NCBI RefSeq assembly: GCF_937425535.1
Contig: NZ_OW485601.1
Coordinates: 1,762,501 to 1,826,500, forward strand
Origin: Rhodovastum atsumiense
GTDB taxonomy: Bacteria; Pseudomonadota; Alphaproteobacteria; Acetobacterales; Acetobacteraceae
Reading direction: 5' to 3'
DNA length: 64,000 nucleotides
Part shown: one piece after another, positions 19,618 through 28,855 of the stretch
How the letters are laid out: each line of letters begins with the position of its first letter
How positions within the stretch are numbered: position 1 is the stretch's first letter
The notes under the pieces: model-generated
The model's database searches: none
Seen by the model: the letters and a program-made list of their open reading frames with translations, nothing else
Told to the model about the DNA's origin: nothing
Translations under genes and position numbers: made by a program

Positions 19618-19767
19618 GCCTCATCCATCCTCCTGCCGCGACTCCGGCAACCTCCAGGGCGTAGGATAGCAGGGCCGGGCGGATTTTGGATGTTGCGCCG
19701 CGGCATGCTACCTTGACCGTTCATGTTCGTTTCAGTGGCGAACGCTCGCCCGGCAGCAGGGGGCCAG

Positions 19768-20406
19768 ATGTCGCAGCCAGCGCAATCCGATACCAGCGCG
19801 TCCTCCGCCGAGAAGACGCCGATCGTAATAAAAAAGTACGCCAACCGACGCTTGTACAATACTGAAAGTTCAAGCTATATCACTCTCGATACACTTGCGG
19901 AGATGGTTCGAGACGGTCGCGACTTCGTGGTGTACGACGCCAAGACAGGTGACGACATTACGCGAAGCGTGCTGACTCAGATCATTGTCGAGGAAGAAAA
20001 CAAGGGACGTCATTTGCTGCCGACCAGTTTCCTGCGGCAGTTGATCGGATTTTATGGCGATTCCATGCAGAACCTGGTGCCGCGCTACCTCGACCAGGCC
20101 ATGACGAACTTCGCGCATCAGCAGGAACAGATGCGTGCCGCCATGAAGCAGACGATGGGTAACTTTTTTCCCTTCGACATGGAAGAGGTCAGCCGCCAGA
20201 ACCTCGCCATGATCGAACGTGCCATGAGTCTGTTCTCACCATTCTACCAGCCGCACGAACAGGAGAGTGGCCGCTCCGTCCGGATTCCACCAGAGGTGGA
20301 AAAAGAATTGGTGACACTTCGCGAAACGGTGGAGAGCCTGCAGCAGCAACTGGCCCAGGCGCGACAGGATTTAGCCGCCGATGTCGCGAAGCGAGAACAG
20401 AAGTAA
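19768..20406 (+). CDS. phaR: PHA synthesis repressor PhaR
   Basis: 212 aa. Seen: the PHB/PHA accumulation DNA-binding domain (IVIKKYANRRLYNTESSSYI, then TLDTLAEMVRDGRDFVVYDA) followed by the associated domain (FLRQLIGFYGDSMQNLVPRY) and a C-terminal coiled coil (LRETVESLQQQLAQARQDL). PhaR senses PHA granules and represses phasin and its own gene. The gene is divergent from the PhaE-like/phaC/phaA unit, so the 150-base gap may hold its operators. A Met 15 codons earlier (19723) is possible, but no ribosome binding site precedes it and a ttgacc -35-like box overlaps that leader. Confidence 0.93.
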   Translation: MSQPAQSDTSASSAEKTPIVIKKYANRRLYNTESSSYITLDTLAEMVRDGRDFVVYDAKTGDDITRSVLTQIIVEEENKGRHLLPTSFLRQLIGFYGDSMQNLVPRYLDQAMTNFAHQQEQMRAAMKQTMGNFFPFDMEEVSRQNLAMIERAMSLFSPFYQPHEQESGRSVRIPPEVEKELVTLRETVESLQQQLAQARQDLAADVAKREQK

Positions 20407-20419
20407 CCGGCACGGTTAC
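20403..20419 (+). terminator. Small hairpin at the end of phaR
   Basis: 7-bp perfect inverted repeat (gtaaccg / cggttac) with a 3-base loop, overlapping the phaR stop codon. Short, so only a weak candidate. Confidence 0.35.
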
Positions 20420-20594
20420 ATCTAGTGAATACAATAATAAGGCTGAAAACAGATCGCCCATGAACTGATGCAACGCGGCGTGAGCACTCTGGGCGCTCAA
20501 GTCGATTAGTAGCGTTCGCGCGAGGGGGGAACTTTTAATTCCACATCGTGGTCAGTGTGTGGCATTTGCTCCGGATGTAGGAGGGATCCACAGC

Positions 20595-21107
20595 ATGCCC
20601 GATATCAGCGACCACGCTGCAGCGCCTGGCTTTGACCCGGACCGCCCGGCGCCCGCCGCTGCCGTTCCGGCAGAGCCCGCCCACGGACCGCGGGAGGATC
20701 CGGACGTCGAAACACGGCCGAGCCCCCGGGCGAATGCCGCGGACCACCACGTTGGCGCCCGTATCCGTGAACGCCGCATCATGCTGGGACTGTCCCAGCA
20801 GCAACTCGCGCAAATGATCGGCGTGACTTACCAGCAGGCACACAAATACGAACGTGGCCTGAACCGCATCTCGGCAGGACGCCTGTACGAGATCGCCCAG
20901 GTTCTCGGTGTGCCTGTCAGTTGGTTCTTCGACGGCCTCTCGACCGCCGATGCGCCCACGGAAATGACGCAGCGCCAGCGCATGTGCCTGGAGCTCGCGC
21001 GCAATTTCGCGGCCATTGACAACGAGAAGCACCAGGAAGCGCTCAGCCAGATGGCCAGGGCCCTCGCTTCCCAGTCACACTCGACGCCGTCCGAAGGCCG
21101 AGCCTGA
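20595..21107 (+). CDS. XRE-family transcriptional regulator
   Basis: 170 aa. About 55 N-terminal residues are Ala/Pro/Asp-rich and probably disordered. The helix-turn-helix (HHVGARIRERRIMLGLSQQQ, LAQMIGVTYQQAHKYERGLN, RISAGRLYEIAQVL) is followed by a short acidic helical tail. This matches the alphaproteobacterial XRE group that often precedes metK; metK is not here. aggagg lies ten bases before the chosen ATG; an upstream in-frame Met at 20559 lacks such a site. The regulon is unknown. Confidence 0.85.
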   Translation: MPDISDHAAAPGFDPDRPAPAAAVPAEPAHGPREDPDVETRPSPRANAADHHVGARIRERRIMLGLSQQQLAQMIGVTYQQAHKYERGLNRISAGRLYEIAQVLGVPVSWFFDGLSTADAPTEMTQRQRMCLELARNFAAIDNEKHQEALSQMARALASQSHSTPSEGRA

Positions 21108-21116
21108 GCCGCTGCG

Positions 21117-21139
21117 GGCCAGGGCGGGGGGCCCTGGCC
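21117..21139 (+). terminator. Hairpin terminator after the XRE gene
   Basis: 8-bp GC-rich inverted repeat (ggccaggg / ccctggcc) with a 7-base loop, 9 bases after the stop codon. Confidence 0.5.
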
Positions 21140-21205
21140 GGCGGCCCCCGGGGGCACCCATCGCTCCGTCGGGCGTGACGGGAAGCTCAGGCGATGTGTT
21201 CCCAC

Positions 21206-21246
21206 CGGGCCGCGGCAACGCGGCCCGTCCATACGGGAAACCGTAT
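21206..21246 (+). other. Two adjacent hairpins with GNRA tetraloops (candidate structured RNA)
   Basis: On the plus strand a perfect 9-bp stem (cgggccgcg / cgcggcccg) closes a GCAA loop at 21206-21227, and three bases later a perfect 6-bp stem (atacgg / ccgtat) closes a GAAA loop at 21231-21246. Both loops are GNRA only when read on the plus strand. They lie in a 410-base gap (21108-21517) between the XRE gene and the convergent pheA, which holds no other gene. It could be a 3' UTR element, a small RNA or an uncharacterised regulatory RNA. No known riboswitch class was recognised. Confidence 0.4.
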
Positions 21247-21517
21247 TCGACCGGTTTCATTCAAAGCGGGTAACGTCGGAACGTCGCCGCAGTTGCCTGT
21301 CGATGTCGATTGTCGGGCCACAGGGCCCCGGCTTCCACCGGCCAGCCTTTCATCGCCCCATCGTTGCAATGCCGTGTGAACCGACGCCGTGTCGAATCCG
21401 GCGCAAAGGTCGGGGCCGCCCGCGAACCGACCGAAGACGATCATATCATCCGCCCGCCGCGCCGTTCCGCGACACCGGATCGACACGACGGGTGGATGGT
21501 ATTGGTCTCAGCCGCGA

Positions 21518-22408
21518 TCAGTCATCCCCTGCCCTGGCCTGTTCCTTGCGGGCCGGAGAGGCGGGGTAGACCCCCAGGATCTTTGCCTCGCGGGAGAAGA
21601 AGGACAGTTCCTCCAGCGCCCGGCGCAGCGCGGGCTGGCCGGGGTGCCCCTCGACGTCGCACAGGAACTGGGTCGCGGTGAAATGGCCGCCGAGCATGTA
21701 GCTCTCGAGCTTGGTCATGTTCACCCCGTTGGTCGCGAACCCGCCGAGCGCCTTGTACAAGGCCGCCGGCACGTTGCGGACCCGGAATACGAAAGTGGTC
21801 ATCAGCCCCGGCGTCTCCGGGGCCGGCTGCACCGGCTGGCGGGACATGACGTAGAACCGCGTGGTGTTGTGCGCGGCGTCCTCGACATTGTGACGCAGGA
21901 TGTCGAGCCCGAACAGCTCGGCGGCGAGCGAGGAGGCGATGGCGCATTGCGCCGGGTCGTTCCAGGCGGCCACCATCTCCGCCGCCCCCGCGGTGTCGGC
22001 CTGCACCACGGCTTCCAGCTTCAGATCCCTGAGAATGCCCCGCACCTGCCCCAGCGCGACTTCATGCGAATGCGCGCGCCTGAGCCCCTCGATGCGGGCG
22101 CCCCGGGGGGCAAGCAGGCAGTGCTCGACGCGCTGGAAGTGCTCGCCGACCACGAACAGGCCGGACCCGGGCAGCAACTGGTGCACATCGCCCACCCGCC
22201 CGGCCAGGCTGTTCTCGCAGGCAATCATGGCGAGGCCGGCGGTGCCGTCGCGCACCGCTTCCATGGCCGCGGCAAAGGTTGGGCAGGGCAAGGTCTGCCA
22301 ACTGGGATAGGCCGCCCGGCAGGCCAGGTCCGAATAGGCACCCGGCCGCCCCTGGAAGGCGATCGTCTGCGGCGCGGCGACCGGGGCGGCTGGCTGCGCC
22401 TCGGTCAC
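21518..22408 (-). CDS. pheA: Prephenate dehydratase
   Basis: 296 aa. It converts prephenate to phenylpyruvate in phenylalanine synthesis. Seen: [20 protein letters not shown] at the start, [30 protein letters not shown], the catalytic Thr-Arg-Phe motif in HNTTRFYVM, and a C-terminal ACT domain ([29 protein letters not shown]) that binds phenylalanine for feedback control. It lacks a fused chorismate mutase. Its ATG overlaps the kdsB stop by four bases, so the two genes are co-translated. Confidence 0.95.
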   Translation of the reverse strand: MTEAQPAAPVAAPQTIAFQGRPGAYSDLACRAAYPSWQTLPCPTFAAAMEAVRDGTAGLAMIACENSLAGRVGDVHQLLPGSGLFVVGEHFQRVEHCLLAPRGARIEGLRRAHSHEVALGQVRGILRDLKLEAVVQADTAGAAEMVAAWNDPAQCAIASSLAAELFGLDILRHNVEDAAHNTTRFYVMSRQPVQPAPETPGLMTTFVFRVRNVPAALYKALGGFATNGVNMTKLESYMLGGHFTATQFLCDVEGHPGQPALRRALEELSFFSREAKILGVYPASPARKEQARAGDD

Positions 22409-23154
22409 GGACGGCTCCGGCGGGCGGGATCGAGCTCATCGCGGGCGCGTTCGAGATCGGCCGGGGTGTCGACGCCGAAGGGGGGGCGCTCGACGCGGGC
22501 GCAGGCGATGCGCATGCCCGCCTCCAGCGCACGCAATTGCTCCAGCGCCTCGCGCTTCTCCAGCGGCGATTCCGGCAGGGCGACGAAGCGCGCCAGGGCG
22601 GCGCGGCGGAAGGCGTAGATGCCGATATGGTGCCACAGGGGCCCCTCGCCCGCAGGGATGGCGGCGCGCGAGAAATAGAGCGCCGGCGCCACCGCGCGGC
22701 CACGGTCGAAGCCGCAGGCCGCCTTCACCACCGAAGGAGACGCCGCCTCCTCGGGCGAGGTGATCGGCGCCACCAGCGTGGCGATGTCCACCGCGGGGTC
22801 GGCAAGCGGGGCCAGCACCGTGCGCAGGTATTCCGGCGGGATGGTCGGCAGGTCGCCCTGGAGGTTGACCACCACGTCGTGCTGCCCCTGCGGGTCGAGC
22901 GCGGCCAGGGCGACGTGCACCCGGTCCGAGCCGCGCGGCAGGGCGGGATCGGTCATCACCGCGATCGCCCCTGCGGCGCGCACCGCCTCGGCGATTTCGG
23001 ATTCGGCACAGGCCACCGCGATCGGGCCGATCCCGGCCTCGCGCGCCCGGTCGAGCACGTGCAGGATCATCGGGCGGCCATGGATATCGGCCAGGGGCTT
23101 GCCGGGCAGGCGGGTGGAAGCCATGCGCGCGGGAATGACGACGATCGGGGTCAT
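22405..23154 (-). CDS. kdsB: 3-deoxy-manno-octulosonate cytidylyltransferase
   Basis: 249 aa. It activates Kdo as CMP-Kdo for lipopolysaccharide inner-core synthesis. Seen: [20 protein letters not shown] (nucleotide-binding loop), [28 protein letters not shown] (metal-binding Asp), [17 protein letters not shown] and [19 protein letters not shown]. The start MTPIVV was chosen by homology; upstream codons in the same frame lie in the kdsB-cytochrome intergenic region. The pairing with pheA and a divergent cytochrome c gene is a conserved alphaproteobacterial order. Confidence 0.95.
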   Translation of the reverse strand: MTPIVVIPARMASTRLPGKPLADIHGRPMILHVLDRAREAGIGPIAVACAESEIAEAVRAAGAIAVMTDPALPRGSDRVHVALAALDPQGQHDVVVNLQGDLPTIPPEYLRTVLAPLADPAVDIATLVAPITSPEEAASPSVVKAACGFDRGRAVAPALYFSRAAIPAGEGPLWHHIGIYAFRRAALARFVALPESPLEKREALEQLRALEAGMRIACARVERPPFGVDTPADLERARDELDPARRSRP

Positions 23155-23318
23155 GACAGCGAATTCATGAGGATAATGTCCGGCAGCCGGACCAGGGGTC
23201 GCGGGTTGAAGCGGGGGAAGCGGTTCCCGTAAGCTGCGCCGCACCTTAGGTAGCCGGGGCCTCGCGTGCAACGTGGGCCCGTCAGCCATCACAATCGCCC
23301 GGGGGAACGAGGCGCCGC

Positions 23319-23861
23319 ATGGATACGCTGGAAATCAACAAGGCCGTGGCCGCGGTTCTGATCGGCGGCATCTCGTTCATGGTCGCCGGCCTGATCGGCG
23401 ACGTCCTGGTCAGGCCGAAGCGACTGGAAAAGGTCGCCATCCCGATCGAAACCGGCGCGCCCGTCGCCGCCACCGCGGCTCCGGCCGCCGAGACGGTGCC
23501 GCCGATCGGGCCGCTGCTGGCCAAGGCCGATCCTGCCAAGGGCGAGGCGACCGTCAAGAAGCTCTGTGTGGCCTGCCATACCTTCAACGAAGGCGGCAAG
23601 CCGGGGGTAGGCCCCAATCTCTATGGCGTGGTGATGGGCCCGCACGGCCACCAACAGGGCTTCAGCTACTCCGCCGGGCTGAAGGACAAGCCGGGCAACT
23701 GGGATTACGAGGCGCTGAATCACTGGCTGAAGAAGCCCGCGGCCTATGCCCCGGGCACCAAGATGGCCTTCGCCGGCATCAGCAACGACCAGGACCGCGC
23801 CAACGTGATCGCCTATCTGCGCAGCCTCTCCGCCAGCCCCGCCCCGCTGCCGCAACCCTGA
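23319..23861 (+). CDS. Membrane-anchored class I cytochrome c (CycM-like)
   Basis: 180 aa. An N-terminal uncleaved helix ([20 protein letters not shown], about residues 9-28) is followed by an Ala/Pro linker, one heme site C-V-A-C-H (about residue 86), the [10 protein letters not shown] segment, and the axial Met in [10 protein letters not shown]. This is the membrane-bound cytochrome c552/CycM type that carries electrons to terminal oxidases on the periplasmic side. It is divergent from kdsB-pheA, as in many alphaproteobacteria. ggggaacgagg lies upstream of the ATG. Confidence 0.92.
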   Translation: MDTLEINKAVAAVLIGGISFMVAGLIGDVLVRPKRLEKVAIPIETGAPVAATAAPAAETVPPIGPLLAKADPAKGEATVKKLCVACHTFNEGGKPGVGPNLYGVVMGPHGHQQGFSYSAGLKDKPGNWDYEALNHWLKKPAAYAPGTKMAFAGISNDQDRANVIAYLRSLSASPAPLPQP

Positions 23862-23901
23862 TGGGGGCAGGCTGCAGGGTTTGACACCGCCCCCGTCAGG
23901 G
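23856..23901 (+). terminator. Hairpin after the cytochrome c gene
   Basis: 13-bp stem with one G-U pair (ccctgatgggggc / gcccccgtcaggg) and a 20-base loop, overlapping the stop codon. It separates the cytochrome gene from hisN. Confidence 0.5.
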
Positions 23902-23951
23902 GCCTCCATGTGCCGCACGGATTCTTCTCTGCGGATGGCCGGTCACGACGG

Positions 23952-24779
23952 ATGACACAAACCTTGCAGCCTGATGACGAGCGCACACACCTGCCCCGGC
24001 CGCCGATCGAGGCGCTGATCCGCGCCGCCGAGGCGGCGGCCGATGTCGCGGGGGCGGTCATTCGCCCGCATTTCCGCGCCGGGCTCGCGGCTGACCTGAA
24101 GCTGGATGCGAGCCCCGTGACCCTGGCCGACCGCACCGCCGAGCAGGCCATGCGCGCGGTGCTGTCCCAGCTTTTCCCCGATCACGGCATCCTCGGCGAG
24201 GAATTCGGGCTGGACAACCCGTCGGCGCGGCTGCGCTGGGTGCTCGACCCGATCGACGGGACCCGTGCCTTCATCACCGGCCGCCCGGTCTTCGGCACGC
24301 TGATCGGGTTGCTCGAGGACGGCATCCCGATCCTGGGGGTGATCGACCAGTGCGTCACCGGCGAACGCTGGATCGGCGCCGTCGGCCGGCCGACCCGGTT
24401 CCGCGGACCGTTCGGCGGCACCGCCGGCTGCCGTCCCTGCGCCCGGGTCGGGGAAGCCGAGCTGTCCTGCACCAGCCCGGAGATGTTCGGCAACGACCTG
24501 CCGCGCTGGATGCGGCTGTCGGCGGCGGCGCGGCGCAGCTCCTTCGGCGGGGATTGCTACGCCTACGGGCTGCTCGCGCTCGGGCAGATCGACATCGTCG
24601 CCGAATCGGACATGAAGGTCTGGGACTGGGCGGCGCTGCAGCCGGTGATCGAAGGCGCGGGCGGCCGGCTCACCGACTGGGAGGGCGCGGCGCTGCGCCC
24701 CGATGGCAACGGGCAGGTGCTCGCCGTCGGCGACCCCGCCCTGCTCGGGGACGCGATCCGGCTGCTGGCCAAAGGCTGA
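23952..24779 (+). CDS. hisN: Inositol-monophosphatase-type histidinol-phosphatase
   Basis: 275 aa. Seen: the metal-site motifs GILGEEFGLD, W-V-L-D-P-I-D-G-T-R-A-F-I-T-G-R and the C-terminal VWDWAALQPVIEGAGG of the IMPase superfamily; ITGRPVFGTLIGLLEDG is characteristic of HisN, which hydrolyses L-histidinol phosphate. Related inositol or fructose-bisphosphate phosphatases remain possible. The ATG at 23952 (MTQTLQ) is preferred to a GTG 14 codons upstream whose leader overlaps poorly conserved sequence; neither has a strong ribosome binding site. Confidence 0.87.
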   Translation: MTQTLQPDDERTHLPRPPIEALIRAAEAAADVAGAVIRPHFRAGLAADLKLDASPVTLADRTAEQAMRAVLSQLFPDHGILGEEFGLDNPSARLRWVLDPIDGTRAFITGRPVFGTLIGLLEDGIPILGVIDQCVTGERWIGAVGRPTRFRGPFGGTAGCRPCARVGEAELSCTSPEMFGNDLPRWMRLSAAARRSSFGGDCYAYGLLALGQIDIVAESDMKVWDWAALQPVIEGAGGRLTDWEGAALRPDGNGQVLAVGDPALLGDAIRLLAKG

Positions 24780-24829
24780 CCGCCGGGCGCGCCTGCCATG
24801 ACATGTGACGGCCGACGGGAGTAACCCTC

Positions 24830-26665
24830 TTGCGCATCATCGCCCTCATCACGGCCCTGCTTGCCTGCGCCCCGGTTGCCGGCGCGCCGCCCGCCCATGC
24901 CGAGGCGCCCACGCGCAGCCATGGCGTCTCGCTGCTGGGCGCCCCGGCGCTGCCGCCGGATTTCCCCTATTTCCCCTGGGTCAACCCGGATGCGCCGAAG
25001 GGCGGCGAGGTCGCGCTCGGCGCGGTCGGCACCTTCGACAGCCTCAACCCCTTCATCGTGCGCGGCCGCGCCGCCGGGGCGGCGGGGCGCATCTACGACA
25101 CGCTGATGGTGCGCAACTTCGACGAGGCGCAGACCGAGTACGGCAACCTCGCCGGCGTCATCGAGATCCCCGCCGACCACATGGGGGTGGCCTTCGAGCT
25201 GCGGCCGGAGGCGCGGTTCCACGACGGCACGCCGGTAACCGCCGATGACGTGGTCTGGAGCTTCAACACCCTGCGCGACAAGGGGCGGCCGAATTACCGG
25301 CAGTACTACGGCGACGTCACCGAGGCGGTGGTGGAAGGCCCGCGCCGGGTGGTGTTCCGCTTCCGCACCCATGCCAATCGCGAGCTGCCGATGATCCTGG
25401 GCGATCTGGCGGTGCTGCCGCGGCGGTTCTGGGAGGGCCGCGAGTTCGACCGCCCGCTGACCGATGTGCCGCTCGGCTCCGGCCCCTACCGGATCGGCAA
25501 GGTCGATTTCGGCCGCAGCATCACGCTGGAGCGTGTGCCCGACTGGTGGGGACGCGACCTGCCGGTGGCGAAGGGACTGTACAACTTCGACCGCATCCGC
25601 ACCGAGTATTTCCGCGACGGCACGGTGGCGATGGAGGCGTTCAAGGCCGGGCAGATCGACTACCGCAGCGAGAACATCGCCAAGAACTGGGCCACTGCCT
25701 ATGATTTTCCGGCGGTGCAGAAGGGCCTGGTGCGCAAGGAAAGCATCCGCCACCGTTTGCCCACCGGCATGCAGGGCTGGGCGATGAACACCCGCCGGCC
25801 GCTGTTCCAGGACCGCCGCGTGCGCGAGGCGCTGGCGCTGGCCTTCGATTTCGAATGGGCCAACGCCAATCTGTTCTACGGCGAGTATACCCGCACCGAG
25901 AGCTATTTCAGCAACAGCGACCTCGCTTCCTCCGGCACGCCGCAGGGGGCGGAACTGGCGCTGCTGGACAAGTGGCGCGGCAAGCTGCCGCCCGAGCTGT
26001 TCACCCAGCCCTTCCGCCTGCCGGTGACCGATGGCTCGGGCAATAACCGCGAGGGGCTGCGGCGGGGCCTGGCGCTGCTGAAGGAAGCCGGCTGGACGGT
26101 GAAGGACCGCAAGCTGGTGGACGCCCAGGGCCGGCCCTTCACCTTCGAGATTCTGCTCAGCGAGCCGACCTTCGAGCGGGTGGCGCTGCCCTACAAGCAG
26201 TGGCTGTCGCGCCTGGGCATCGAGGCCAGCGTGCGCACCGTGGACGCCGCCCAGTACCAGCGGCGGCTGGACACCTACGACTACGACATGACGATGATGG
26301 TGATTCCCCAGTCGGAGAGCCCGGGCAACGAGCAGGTCGGGTTCTGGACCTGCGGCGCGGTCAACCTGGAAGGCGGCGACAACCTGATGGGCGTGTGCGA
26401 CCCGGTGGTGGACGCGCTGGTGCCGCAGGTGGTCACCGCCGCCGACCGGACGCAATTGCTCACCACCGTGCACGCGCTCGACCGCGTGCTGCTGTGGGGC
26501 TGGTACATGGTGCCGAACTGGCACCTGCAATCGGTGTGGATCGCCTACTGGGACCGCTTCGGGCGCCCGTCCGCCCCGGTGCGGCCGGGCGTGGTGTTCG
26601 ATTCCTGGTGGGTCTCGCCGGAGAAGGACACCGCCCTGCAGGCCGCGCGGCGGGCCGGTCCCTGA
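24830..26665 (+). CDS. yejA: Peptide ABC transporter substrate-binding protein YejA
   Basis: 611 aa SBP_bac_5 family protein with a signal peptide ([18 protein letters not shown]... cut near AHAEAP). Seen: [22 protein letters not shown] and [42 protein letters not shown] and the C-terminal [11 protein letters not shown], all typical of YejA. In enterobacteria YejABEF imports peptides including microcin C. It starts at TTG with gggag eight bases upstream. yejB follows after four bases, so this is the first gene of a four-gene operon. Confidence 0.95.
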   Translation: MRIIALITALLACAPVAGAPPAHAEAPTRSHGVSLLGAPALPPDFPYFPWVNPDAPKGGEVALGAVGTFDSLNPFIVRGRAAGAAGRIYDTLMVRNFDEAQTEYGNLAGVIEIPADHMGVAFELRPEARFHDGTPVTADDVVWSFNTLRDKGRPNYRQYYGDVTEAVVEGPRRVVFRFRTHANRELPMILGDLAVLPRRFWEGREFDRPLTDVPLGSGPYRIGKVDFGRSITLERVPDWWGRDLPVAKGLYNFDRIRTEYFRDGTVAMEAFKAGQIDYRSENIAKNWATAYDFPAVQKGLVRKESIRHRLPTGMQGWAMNTRRPLFQDRRVREALALAFDFEWANANLFYGEYTRTESYFSNSDLASSGTPQGAELALLDKWRGKLPPELFTQPFRLPVTDGSGNNREGLRRGLALLKEAGWTVKDRKLVDAQGRPFTFEILLSEPTFERVALPYKQWLSRLGIEASVRTVDAAQYQRRLDTYDYDMTMMVIPQSESPGNEQVGFWTCGAVNLEGGDNLMGVCDPVVDALVPQVVTAADRTQLLTTVHALDRVLLWGWYMVPNWHLQSVWIAYWDRFGRPSAPVRPGVVFDSWWVSPEKDTALQAARRAGP

Positions 26666-26669
26666 TCCG

Positions 26670-27776
26670 ATGGGCGCCTATCTGGTCCGCCGGCTGCTGC
26701 TGATCATCCCGACGCTGTTCGGCATCATCGCCATCAATTTCGTGGTCGTGCAGTTCGCCCCGGGCGGCCCGGTCGAGCAGATGATCTCCGAGCTGCGCAA
26801 CCGCGGCGGCGAGACGATGGGGCGCATGACCGGCCAGGGCGGGTCGGAAGTGGCGCCGGTGAGCAGCAGCACCCCGGGCAGCGGCGAGCAGGGCGCCTAT
26901 CGCGGCGCGCGCGGGCTCGATCCGCAGATGGTGGCCGACATCCGCAAGATGTTCGGCTTCGACAAGCCCGCCGGCGAGCGCTTCGTGCTGATGCTGAAGG
27001 GGTATCTCGGCTTCGATTTCGGCCGCAGCTTCTTCCTCGACAAGACGGTCCTGCAGTTGATCCGGGAGAAGATGCCGGTCTCGATCTCGCTCGGGCTGTG
27101 GTCGACGCTGCTGGTCTACCTGGTGTCGATCCCGCTCGGCATCGCCAAGGCGGTGCGGCACGGCTCGCGCTTCGACCTCGCCACCTCGGCGATGGTGCTG
27201 GTCGGCTATGCCGTGCCGTCCTTCCTGTTCGCCATCCTGCTGGTGGTGCTGTTCGCCGGCGGCAGCTTCCTGCACATCTTCCCGCTGCGCGGCCTGACCA
27301 GTCCGGAAGCGGCGGACTGGCCGTGGTGGCAACGCGTGCTGGATTACCTCTGGCACATGGTGCTGCCGACCACCGCCCTGGTGATCGGCGGCTTCGCCAG
27401 CCTGACCATGCTGACCAAGAACTGCTTCCTCGAGGAAATCCGCAAGCAGTACACGGTGACCGCCCGCGCCAAGGGAGCGTCCGAGCAACGGGTGCTGTAC
27501 CGGCACGTGTTCCGCAATGCCATGCTGCTGATCGTCGCCGGCTTCCCGGCGGCGTTCATCAGCATCCTGTTTTCCTCGGCACTGCTGATGGAAATCATCT
27601 TTTCGCTCGACGGCATGGGATTGCTGGGCTTCGAATCGGCGATCCGGCGCGATTACCCGGTGATGTTCGGCACGCTCTATATCTTCACGCTGCTCGGGCT
27701 GCTGATGCAGATCGTCGGCGACCTGATGTATACGGTGGTCGATCCGCGCATCGATTTCGAGGCGCGACAATCTTGA
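26670..27776 (+). CDS. yejB: Peptide ABC transporter permease YejB
   Basis: 368 aa. Seen: the N-terminal permease signature [20 protein letters not shown], an insertion of about 80 hydrophilic residues ([20 protein letters not shown]) typical of YejB, and the inner-membrane EAA loop region ([20 protein letters not shown]) that contacts the ATPase, with about six membrane spans. It forms the channel with YejE. It begins four bases after the yejA stop. Confidence 0.95.
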   Translation: MGAYLVRRLLLIIPTLFGIIAINFVVVQFAPGGPVEQMISELRNRGGETMGRMTGQGGSEVAPVSSSTPGSGEQGAYRGARGLDPQMVADIRKMFGFDKPAGERFVLMLKGYLGFDFGRSFFLDKTVLQLIREKMPVSISLGLWSTLLVYLVSIPLGIAKAVRHGSRFDLATSAMVLVGYAVPSFLFAILLVVLFAGGSFLHIFPLRGLTSPEAADWPWWQRVLDYLWHMVLPTTALVIGGFASLTMLTKNCFLEEIRKQYTVTARAKGASEQRVLYRHVFRNAMLLIVAGFPAAFISILFSSALLMEIIFSLDGMGLLGFESAIRRDYPVMFGTLYIFTLLGLLMQIVGDLMYTVVDPRIDFEARQS

Positions 27777-27816
27777 CCTTCTCCCCGGTACCGCCCGCCG
27801 CGCCGCTGCCCCGTCC

Positions 27817-28845
27817 ATGACCCTCACCCCCCTCACCCGGCGCCGGCTGGCCGCCTTCACGGCCCACCGGCGCGGCTTCTGGTCGCTGTGGATCTTCCTG
27901 GTCCTGTTCGGGCTGTCGCTGGGTGCCGAGCTGATCGCCAATGACCGCCCGCTGCTGGTGCGCTTCGACGGCCATTGGTACGTCCCGGTGTTGCGCGACT
28001 ACAGCGAGGACACCTTTGGCGCCGACCTGATGCCCACCCTCGCCGACTTCACCGACCCCACGCTGCAGCAGGAGATCGAGGCCAAGGGCTGGATGATCTG
28101 GCCACCGATCCCGTTCCGCTACGACACCATCGTCAAGAACCTGCCCGTCCCCGCCCCGGCGCCACCTTCCTGGCGCAACCTGCTCGGCACCGACGACCAG
28201 GCGCGCGACGTGCTCGCCCGCGTCATCTACGGCTTCCGCATCTCGGTGCTGTTCGGCTTCACCCTGACCGCGATCTCCTCGGTGGTCGGCATCGCCGCGG
28301 GCGCGATGCAGGGATTCTACGGCGGCCGGCTCGACCTGTTCTTCCAGCGCTTCATCGAGATCTGGTCGGGCATGCCGCAGCTTTACCTGCTGATCATCCT
28401 CGGCAGCGTCATCACCCCGAGCTTCTGGGTGCTGCTGGTCTTCCTGCTGCTGTTCTCGTGGATGACGCTGACCGGGGTGGTGCGGGCGGAGTTCCTGCGC
28501 GGGCGCAACCTGGACTATGTGCGCGCCGCCCGCGCGCTCGGCGTCTCCGACGCCGCGCTGATGTGGCGGCACATCCTGCCCAACGCGATGGTGGCGACGC
28601 TGACCTTCCTGCCGTTCACGCTGTCGGGGTCGGTGACGCTGCTGTCCGGGCTCGATTTCCTCGGCTTCGGCCTGCCGCCGGGCTCGCCCTCGCTCGGCGA
28701 GCTGGTGGCGCAGGGCAAGAACAACCTGCAGGCGCCCTGGCTCGGCATCACCGCCTTCGTCGTCCTCGGCGGCATGCTGACCCTGCTGGTCTTCGTCGGC
28801 GAGGCGGTGCGCGACGCCTTCGACCCGCGGCGGACCACAGCATGA
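27817..28845 (+). CDS. yejE: Peptide ABC transporter permease YejE
   Basis: 342 aa. The N-terminal TRRRLAAFTAHRRGFWSLWI opens the OppC-N domain; a periplasmic loop of about 110 residues (WPPIPFRYDTIVKN) precedes five further membrane spans. The EAA loop is EFLRGRNLDYVRAARALGVS, followed by HILPNAMVATLTFLPF. It pairs with YejB. A gap of 40 bases separates it from yejB. Confidence 0.95.
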   Translation: MTLTPLTRRRLAAFTAHRRGFWSLWIFLVLFGLSLGAELIANDRPLLVRFDGHWYVPVLRDYSEDTFGADLMPTLADFTDPTLQQEIEAKGWMIWPPIPFRYDTIVKNLPVPAPAPPSWRNLLGTDDQARDVLARVIYGFRISVLFGFTLTAISSVVGIAAGAMQGFYGGRLDLFFQRFIEIWSGMPQLYLLIILGSVITPSFWVLLVFLLLFSWMTLTGVVRAEFLRGRNLDYVRAARALGVSDAALMWRHILPNAMVATLTFLPFTLSGSVTLLSGLDFLGFGLPPGSPSLGELVAQGKNNLQAPWLGITAFVVLGGMLTLLVFVGEAVRDAFDPRRTTA

Positions 28846-28855
28846 GGACGCCCGC

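Noticed and set aside
24563-26530. Minus-strand open frame opposite yejA, and similar ones opposite yejB/E (27685-29403) and yejF (28748-30334)
   Set aside because: Shadows of the strongly supported yej genes, without motifs or ribosome binding sites.
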